Shown: piece after piece, positions 60,010 to 64,000 of the stretch
Numbering within the stretch: position 1 is the stretch's first letter
Layout of the letters: each line of letters starts with the position of its first letter
From: Rhodobacteraceae bacterium Alg231-04
Lineage (GTDB): Bacteria; Pseudomonadota; Alphaproteobacteria; Rhodobacterales; Rhodobacteraceae
Assembly (NCBI GenBank): GCA_900143635.1
Contig: FREY01000003.1
Location: 387,220-451,219, forward strand
Reading direction: 5' to 3'
DNA: 64,000 bases
Notes under the pieces: generated by a model
Databases searched by the model: none
Told to the model about the DNA's origin: nothing
What the model saw: the letters and a program-made list of their open reading frames with translations, nothing else
Translations under genes and position numbers: made by a program

Positions 60010-61265
60010 CCTTTCTGGCAATTCTCGCCGCGGCCATTGTCCTGCTGGCCCTGCGCGTCAATCTGATCCTTGTCCTGATGTTCATCGCCGGTGCGGTGCA
60101 TCTGTTCATCGGCGCCGGTGTTCTGGAATACTTCATTCAGGATCTCTGGTCTGCGATGGACCGAGAGCTGATCCTGGCGGTGCCGCTGTTTGTGCTGGTC
60201 GGATCCGTGATGAGCCGTGGCACCATCGCGGAACGGCTGATCGCCGTTATGATCGCGCTGACCCGGCCCCTGCCGGGCGGGCTGGCGGTGGCCACCATCC
60301 TCAGCTGTGCGATTTTTTCGGCCATTTCAGGATCTTCCATCGTAACCATGCTGGCGGTTGGCGCCGTGCTCTACCCGGCGTTGGTCGAAAATGGCTATTC
60401 CAAAAGCTTTGCCATCGGGGCGCTTTGTGCCGGCGGCACGCTGGGCATCATCATCCCGCCATCCATCCCGATGATCCTCTATGGAATTCTCACCGAAAGC
60501 TCGATTGCCGATCTGTTTCTGGCCGGTGTTGGCCCCGGCATCCTGCTGACCACGGTGTTTGCCGGATATGCGGTCGTTGTGAATTTCAAACTGCCGCGCC
60601 AGCGGTTCTGTGTGAACGAATTGGCCCAAAGCATCTGGAAGGGCGCGCCCGCCCTGCTCATGCCTGTTCTGCTGCTTGGCGGCATCTACTCGGGCTATTT
60701 TTCCCCCACCGAAGCTGCCGCAGTGGCGCTGGCCTATGCGGTGGCCGTTGAAACGCTGTTTTTCCGTGAGTTAACGATGAAGGATTACACCACCGTGGTG
60801 ATCGATGCCGCCAAGCTGGTTGGCGCGCTGTTTCCGTTGCTCGCTGTGGCCGCCAGCATGAACCTGCTGCTGACCGAAAACCGCGTGCCGCATATGATCA
60901 TCGATTTCTTGTCGCAACACATTGAAAGCCAGACCACCTTTTTGCTGCTGACCAATCTGGTGTTGCTGCTGATGGGGTGTTTCATGGATACCGCCTCGGC
61001 GCTGACCGTGGCGACGCCGCTGTTGCGACCCATCGCAGAAAGCTATGACGTTGGCGTCACCCATCTGGGCATCATCATGATCCTGAACCTTGAGATCGGC
61101 ATTCTGACACCGCCTTTCGGGCTGAATCTGATCGTGGCGATGACCGCTTTTCGCGAAAAATTCGGCGTCATCTGCCGGGCGGCCCTGCCCTTTGTCGCAC
61201 TGATGCTTGTCTGCCTGCTGCTCATCACTTTCCAGCCTTGGATTGCTCTGGCGCTGATCGACTAA
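60006..61265 (+). CDS. dctM: TRAP transporter large permease DctM
   Basis: A 419-residue permease with about 12 helices. Blocks such as AVPLFVLVGSVMSRG, GTLGIIIPPSIPMILYGI and YFSPTEAAAVALAYA are standard for DctM. It starts inside the dctQ stop. It completes the TRAP importer, which uses the sodium gradient that the NQR pump could supply. It converges on the DUF1330/GntR genes. Confidence 0.92.
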   Translation: MTFLAILAAAIVLLALRVNLILVLMFIAGAVHLFIGAGVLEYFIQDLWSAMDRELILAVPLFVLVGSVMSRGTIAERLIAVMIALTRPLPGGLAVATILSCAIFSAISGSSIVTMLAVGAVLYPALVENGYSKSFAIGALCAGGTLGIIIPPSIPMILYGILTESSIADLFLAGVGPGILLTTVFAGYAVVVNFKLPRQRFCVNELAQSIWKGAPALLMPVLLLGGIYSGYFSPTEAAAVALAYAVAVETLFFRELTMKDYTTVVIDAAKLVGALFPLLAVAASMNLLLTENRVPHMIIDFLSQHIESQTTFLLLTNLVLLLMGCFMDTASALTVATPLLRPIAESYDVGVTHLGIIMILNLEIGILTPPFGLNLIVAMTAFREKFGVICRAALPFVALMLVCLLLITFQPWIALALID

Positions 61266-61332
61266 GGGTATCGCCTCCCCGCGTGTTTGAGCCACCTAGA
61301 CCGGCCTATGACTGCGCGATGAAACGCCCCTA

Positions 61333-61635
61333 TCAGCTTTGCGAAACAGCTTCGATCAACGCGATATCTGCGGTACAGGCCCCTGCCCGTTCTTGCCGGG
61401 CCTGCCTGTATTCTGCCGAATTATAACAGGCCCGCGCCTGCGCCATACTGTCAAATTCGATGATGACACGGCGCTGCCAGGCCGTGCCCTCCAGCGTTTC
61501 GGCCTCTCCACGGGCGAGGAATCTGGCGCCATATTTGCGGAAAGCCTCCGGTGCCAGCGCCTGATAGCCTTGGTAAGCTGCGGGATCGGTGACGGTCACA
61601 TTGGCGATCCAATAGGCTTTTGCCGGTTCACTCAT
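61333..61635 (-). CDS. DUF1330 protein
   Basis: A 100-residue DUF1330 protein with a dimeric ferredoxin-like fold. KAYWIANVTVTDPAAYQGY, FLARGEAETLEG and RRVIIEFDSMAQARACYNS are the family pattern. No activity is known to me. Its ATG 61635 lies inside the 3' end of the GntR gene (8-nt overlap), so the two are co-translated. The link to the regulator suggests a role with the neighbouring PF06684 operon or the TRAP substrate. Confidence 0.87.
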   Translation of the reverse strand: MSEPAKAYWIANVTVTDPAAYQGYQALAPEAFRKYGARFLARGEAETLEGTAWQRRVIIEFDSMAQARACYNSAEYRQARQERAGACTADIALIEAVSQS

Positions 61636-62317
61636 TGAAGGGTTCCTCTTCTGACAACAGCCGGGCGGCAATCGCCGCTGTGTCGGTAATATGGTGTTCA
61701 ACCGCCTGCCTCGCGGCCTCGGCGTCACCGGAAATAATGGCCCGGTAAATCGCTTCCATATGATCAATGCCCGGCCGCGCGCGGTCACGGGTGGACAGGG
61801 TCATTTTACGCAACCGGCTGATCCGGCCATTCAGTCGCTGGACTATCTCGGATGCGATGTGATGGCCTGCGCCTTCAAAGATTTCCGAGTAGAAGTCAGC
61901 GGTGGCCCGGAAAAGGCCGCCGGGAGAGTCACTTTCATACCCTTGCCGCAGCGCTTCATAGGCGGCGGTCAGGCTTTCCACCCGATCAGGCGTGATCCGT
62001 TCGGCGCAAGTGCCTGCAGCTGAGGTCTCCAGCATGCGGCGGATCTCATAGATCTGGCGCGCATCTTCCTGGGTGATGCGGGCAACAATCGGCCCGCGGC
62101 CCGGCACGATCTGAACCAGCCCCTCGGCCTCCAGATAGCGGATCGTTTCGCGCACCACCGTGCGTGACACCCCCAGCTGGTCACACATAGGGCGTTCGAC
62201 AAGCCGCTCGCCGGGCTGGAAATGACCCTCGATGATCGCCTCGCGCATCTGGTCCTGGACCATATCGCGCAGGGTTGCGGGCGGATGTTCAATTCTGTTC
62301 AGAGCCGGTGATTTCAT
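61628..62317 (-). CDS. GntR-family (FadR/VanR type) regulator
   Basis: A 229-residue regulator. The N-terminal winged helix is PGERLVERPMCDQLGVSRTV and VVRETIRYLEAEGLVQIVPG; the C-terminal all-helical domain (FCD) has the metal-site pattern RRMLETSAAG and HMEAIYRAIISGD. It is divergent from the PF06684 operon, with a perfect 16-bp palindrome between them of the TGGTATACCA kind bound by this subfamily, so autoregulation and repression of the operon are likely. Confidence 0.91.
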   Translation of the reverse strand: MKSPALNRIEHPPATLRDMVQDQMREAIIEGHFQPGERLVERPMCDQLGVSRTVVRETIRYLEAEGLVQIVPGRGPIVARITQEDARQIYEIRRMLETSAAGTCAERITPDRVESLTAAYEALRQGYESDSPGGLFRATADFYSEIFEGAGHHIASEIVQRLNGRISRLRKMTLSTRDRARPGIDHMEAIYRAIISGDAEAARQAVEHHITDTAAIAARLLSEEEPFNE

Positions 62318-62361
62318 CCCCCATCGCTATCAACCCGCAGCGGACCAATGCAAGTGCATTA

Positions 62362-62391
62362 TTGACAGTTCATATTATGGTATACCATAAG
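62362..62391 (+). promoter_or_regulatory. Promoter and GntR operator of the PF06684 operon
   Basis: The perfect 16-bp palindrome TTATGGTA/TACCATAA (62375-62390) contains TGGTATACCA. A TTGACA (62362-62367) stands upstream, and CATAAG (62386-62391) is an 18-bp-spaced -10, so a bound repressor would cover the promoter. This is a textbook arrangement for FadR/VanR-type GntR proteins. Confidence 0.75.
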
Positions 62392-62422
62392 ACAGAAAGT
62401 CAGAATCGTGGGAAACATCCAA

Positions 62423-63025
62423 ATGCCAGCAGAAATCCGCAAAACGCTGCTTCACGTTGAAAACACCTTGATCGAAGGCGGCAAGGTCGCTGAGCAGCCG
62501 CTGAAAATGATCGCAGCCATTGCTGTCATCAAGAACCCCTGGGCGGGTCAGGGCTTTGTGGAGGACCTCAAACCGGCGATCCACGACTGCGCGCCGGGCC
62601 TGGGCAAACTGCTGACAGAAATGGTGCTGGAGGCCGCAGGTGGCGGCGACAAGGTCGAAGGCTACGGAAAATCCGCCATCGTTGGCGTGAACGGCGAAGT
62701 GGAGCATGGGTCGGCGCTGATCCACACCCTGCGTTTCGGCAATCACTTCCGTGAGGCCGTAGGCGCCAAATCCTACCTGTCCTTCACCAATACTCGCGGC
62801 CCTGCCAATGCGCCGCTGCAGATCCCGCTGATGGATAAGAATGATGGCGGCCGTCGCAGCCACTATCTGACCATTCAGCTGCAGGTGGCAGACGCCCCCG
62901 GCCCGGATGAAATCGTGATCGCGCTGGGCGCGTCTATCGGCGGGCGTCCGCACCACCGCATCGGCGACCGCTATCAGGATCTCAAGGATTTGGGCCATGA
63001 CCTCGACAACCCTGCGGCTGTCTGA
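62423..63025 (+). CDS. Amino acid synthesis family protein (PF06684/DUF1185)
   Basis: A 200-residue protein of family PF06684. EIRKTLLHVENTLIEGG, KMIAAIAVIKNPWAGQGF and ALGASIGGRPHHRIGDRYQD are its blocks. The family name is historical; I know of no proven reaction. The start is ATG 62423 or GTG 62408; neither has a strong ribosome site, and a transcript starting near 62398 would have a very short leader. It is followed with a 29-nt overlap by an alpha/beta hydrolase and then a flavin reductase, so it is part of a catabolic oxygenase-type operon. Confidence 0.85.
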   Translation: MPAEIRKTLLHVENTLIEGGKVAEQPLKMIAAIAVIKNPWAGQGFVEDLKPAIHDCAPGLGKLLTEMVLEAAGGGDKVEGYGKSAIVGVNGEVEHGSALIHTLRFGNHFREAVGAKSYLSFTNTRGPANAPLQIPLMDKNDGGRRSHYLTIQLQVADAPGPDEIVIALGASIGGRPHHRIGDRYQDLKDLGHDLDNPAAV

Positions 63026-63809
63026 ACCCTACGGGCCAGCCCATTGCCGCATTGAAGGCGAAGGCACGCCGCTGCTGCTGATCCACGGGGTCGGAATGCA
63101 GCTTGCGGCCTGGGAGCCGCAGATCGCGGCACTGGCGCAGGACGCGCGGGTGATCGCGGTGGACATGCCCGGCCACGGGCGCTCTGCACCGCTGCCCGAG
63201 GACAGCGATCTGCCTGCCTATCTGGACTGGCTGGATGCGGTTCTGGACGCTCTGGAGCTGGAAGCTGTCAGCATTGCCGGCCATTCCATGGGGGCACTGA
63301 TTGTCGGCGGCTATGCCATCACACGGCCAGAACGGGTGACGCGGGCGGCCCTGCTGAACGCGGTCCACTGCCGCAGCGCCGAGGCCCGCGCCGCCGTTGA
63401 AGCCCGCGCCGATATCATTCGCGCCGGCAAGATGGATCTGCAAACCCCGCTCAGCCGCTGGTTTGGCGACAGCGCCGCCGATGCAGAGGCCTGCGCCCTG
63501 GTGTCTGGTTGGCTGTCCTCTGTTGATCCGCGCGGCTATGCCACCGCCTATGGCGCCTTTGCCCGCGGCGATGCCACCTATGCCGATGGCTGGAGCAGTG
63601 TCAGCTGCCCGGTTCTTGCCCTGACCGGCGAGGGAGACCCGAATTCGACCCCCGCGATGTCCCGCGCCATTGCCGATGCGGCGCAAAACGGCCTCGCCGT
63701 GGTCATCGACGGACATCGCCATATGGTTAACCTGACAGCCCCCGATGCCGTGACGGCCCATCTGCGCCGCTGGCTGAACACACCCGAAGCCCGGAAGGAC
63801 TGCGCATGA
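62997..63809 (+). CDS. Alpha/beta hydrolase
   Basis: A 270-residue alpha/beta hydrolase. The oxyanion block is LLLIHGVGMQLAAWEPQ, the nucleophile elbow AGHSMGAL (Ser near residue 97), the acid Asp is likely in ALTGEGDPNSTP and the His in IDGHRHMVNL. It cleaves an ester, lactone or carbon-carbon bond of an unknown substrate. Its start lies 29 nt inside the preceding gene, and its stop overlaps the flavin reductase start by 4 nt, so the three are tightly coupled. Confidence 0.87.
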   Translation: MTSTTLRLSEPYGPAHCRIEGEGTPLLLIHGVGMQLAAWEPQIAALAQDARVIAVDMPGHGRSAPLPEDSDLPAYLDWLDAVLDALELEAVSIAGHSMGALIVGGYAITRPERVTRAALLNAVHCRSAEARAAVEARADIIRAGKMDLQTPLSRWFGDSAADAEACALVSGWLSSVDPRGYATAYGAFARGDATYADGWSSVSCPVLALTGEGDPNSTPAMSRAIADAAQNGLAVVIDGHRHMVNLTAPDAVTAHLRRWLNTPEARKDCA

Positions 63810-64000
63810 GCAACATTGCCCCCTTCGACAAGCGCGAATTGCGCAACGCCTTTGGCACCTTCATGACCGGCGTCACCGTGGTGACCGCAATGGACAATGA
63901 CGGCAACCCGCTGGGCTTTACCGCCAATTCCTTTACCTCCGTGTCGCTGGACCCGCCGCTGCTGCTGGTTTGCCTGGCAAACAGTTCCAGCAACTACGAA
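63806..64000 (+). CDS. Flavin reductase family protein, partial
   Basis: The first 65 codons of an FMN-binding split-barrel flavin reductase (HpaC/RutF type): FDKRELRNAFGTFMTGVTVV, GFTANSFTSVSLDPPLLLVC and the start of NSSSNYE. Such enzymes deliver reduced flavin to a monooxygenase, which is presumably encoded just past the end of the window. It overlaps the hydrolase stop (ATGA). The C-terminal part is missing. Confidence 0.88.
   Translation, partial: MSNIAPFDKRELRNAFGTFMTGVTVVTAMDNDGNPLGFTANSFTSVSLDPPLLLVCLANSSSNYE

Noticed and set aside
1-64000. CRISPR arrays, tRNA/rRNA genes, IS elements, prophage or integration sites
   Set aside because: No spaced direct repeats, no transposase or integrase motifs and no tRNA-like cloverleaf were seen by eye; subtle cases could be missed.

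Overview
The window reads as a chromosomal stretch of a marine alphaproteobacterium of the Roseobacter group (Rhodobacteraceae). This is inferred from the high-GC coding style, Na+-translocating NADH:quinone reductase (NQR) genes, many ABC, TRAP and tripartite tricarboxylate (TTT) uptake systems, and several adjacent operons for N-methylated amines and organic acids. I found no tRNA, rRNA, CRISPR array, insertion sequence or prophage. Nearly all the DNA is coding.

Layout. 1-3.2 kb: start of an nqr operon (nqrA, partial nqrB) divergent from its maturation genes apbE and nqrM. 3.2-5.0 kb: a DEDDh exonuclease fused to a BRCT domain, a small membrane protein and a CBS-domain protein. 5.0-8.0 kb: a LuxR-type regulator divergent from an agmatinase-family ureohydrolase and an orphan PotF-like binding protein. 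8.3-9.5 kb: an unrecognised Lys/Ala-rich helical protein with a hydrophobic core. 9.5-19.3 kb: a TetR/BetI-like repressor with two near-identical operators, a polyamine/quaternary-amine type ABC transporter, a trimethylamine-dehydrogenase-like flavoprotein, a Rieske monooxygenase and a non-pyrrolysine MttB-family methyltransferase; probably one import-and-demethylation operon. 19.4-22.0 kb: a thioesterase and an AbgT-family transporter gene broken by one in-frame amber codon.

22-40 kb: a second amine region, nearly all on the minus strand. It has a TPP enzyme, a class III aminotransferase, a second LuxR paralog, an M20 amidohydrolase, a full PotFGHI-type ABC transporter, an ArgE-like deacylase, a second TMADH-like demethylase, a LysR regulator, an aldehyde dehydrogenase, a DUF1028 protein, a RidA-family protein and a flavin monooxygenase. 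Three copies of one 21-bp dyad lie at the same distance from putative -10 boxes upstream of the aminotransferase, the amidohydrolase and the ABC operon. I propose this as the binding site of the LuxR protein encoded there. The monooxygenase-to-demethylase set fits ring opening and demethylation of an N-methylated heterocycle such as homarine; this is a hypothesis.

40.5-57 kb: an organic-acid region. It holds tctCBA with a TctDE two-component system and a third overlapping periplasmic-binding gene, then PrpF-like isomerase, aconitase-family hydratase, IclR regulator and PrpB-like lyase without a methylcitrate synthase, then acyl-CoA dehydrogenase, class III CoA transferase, MaoC-type hydratase and CitE-type lyase. 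The set suggests uptake and cleavage of a tricarboxylate or branched C5/C6 acid to pyruvate and acyl units. 57-64 kb: a LysR regulator, an FAH-family hydrolase, a TRAP transporter, a GntR regulator with a perfect palindrome as probable operator, and the start of an operon (PF06684 protein, alpha/beta hydrolase, flavin reductase) that runs off the end.
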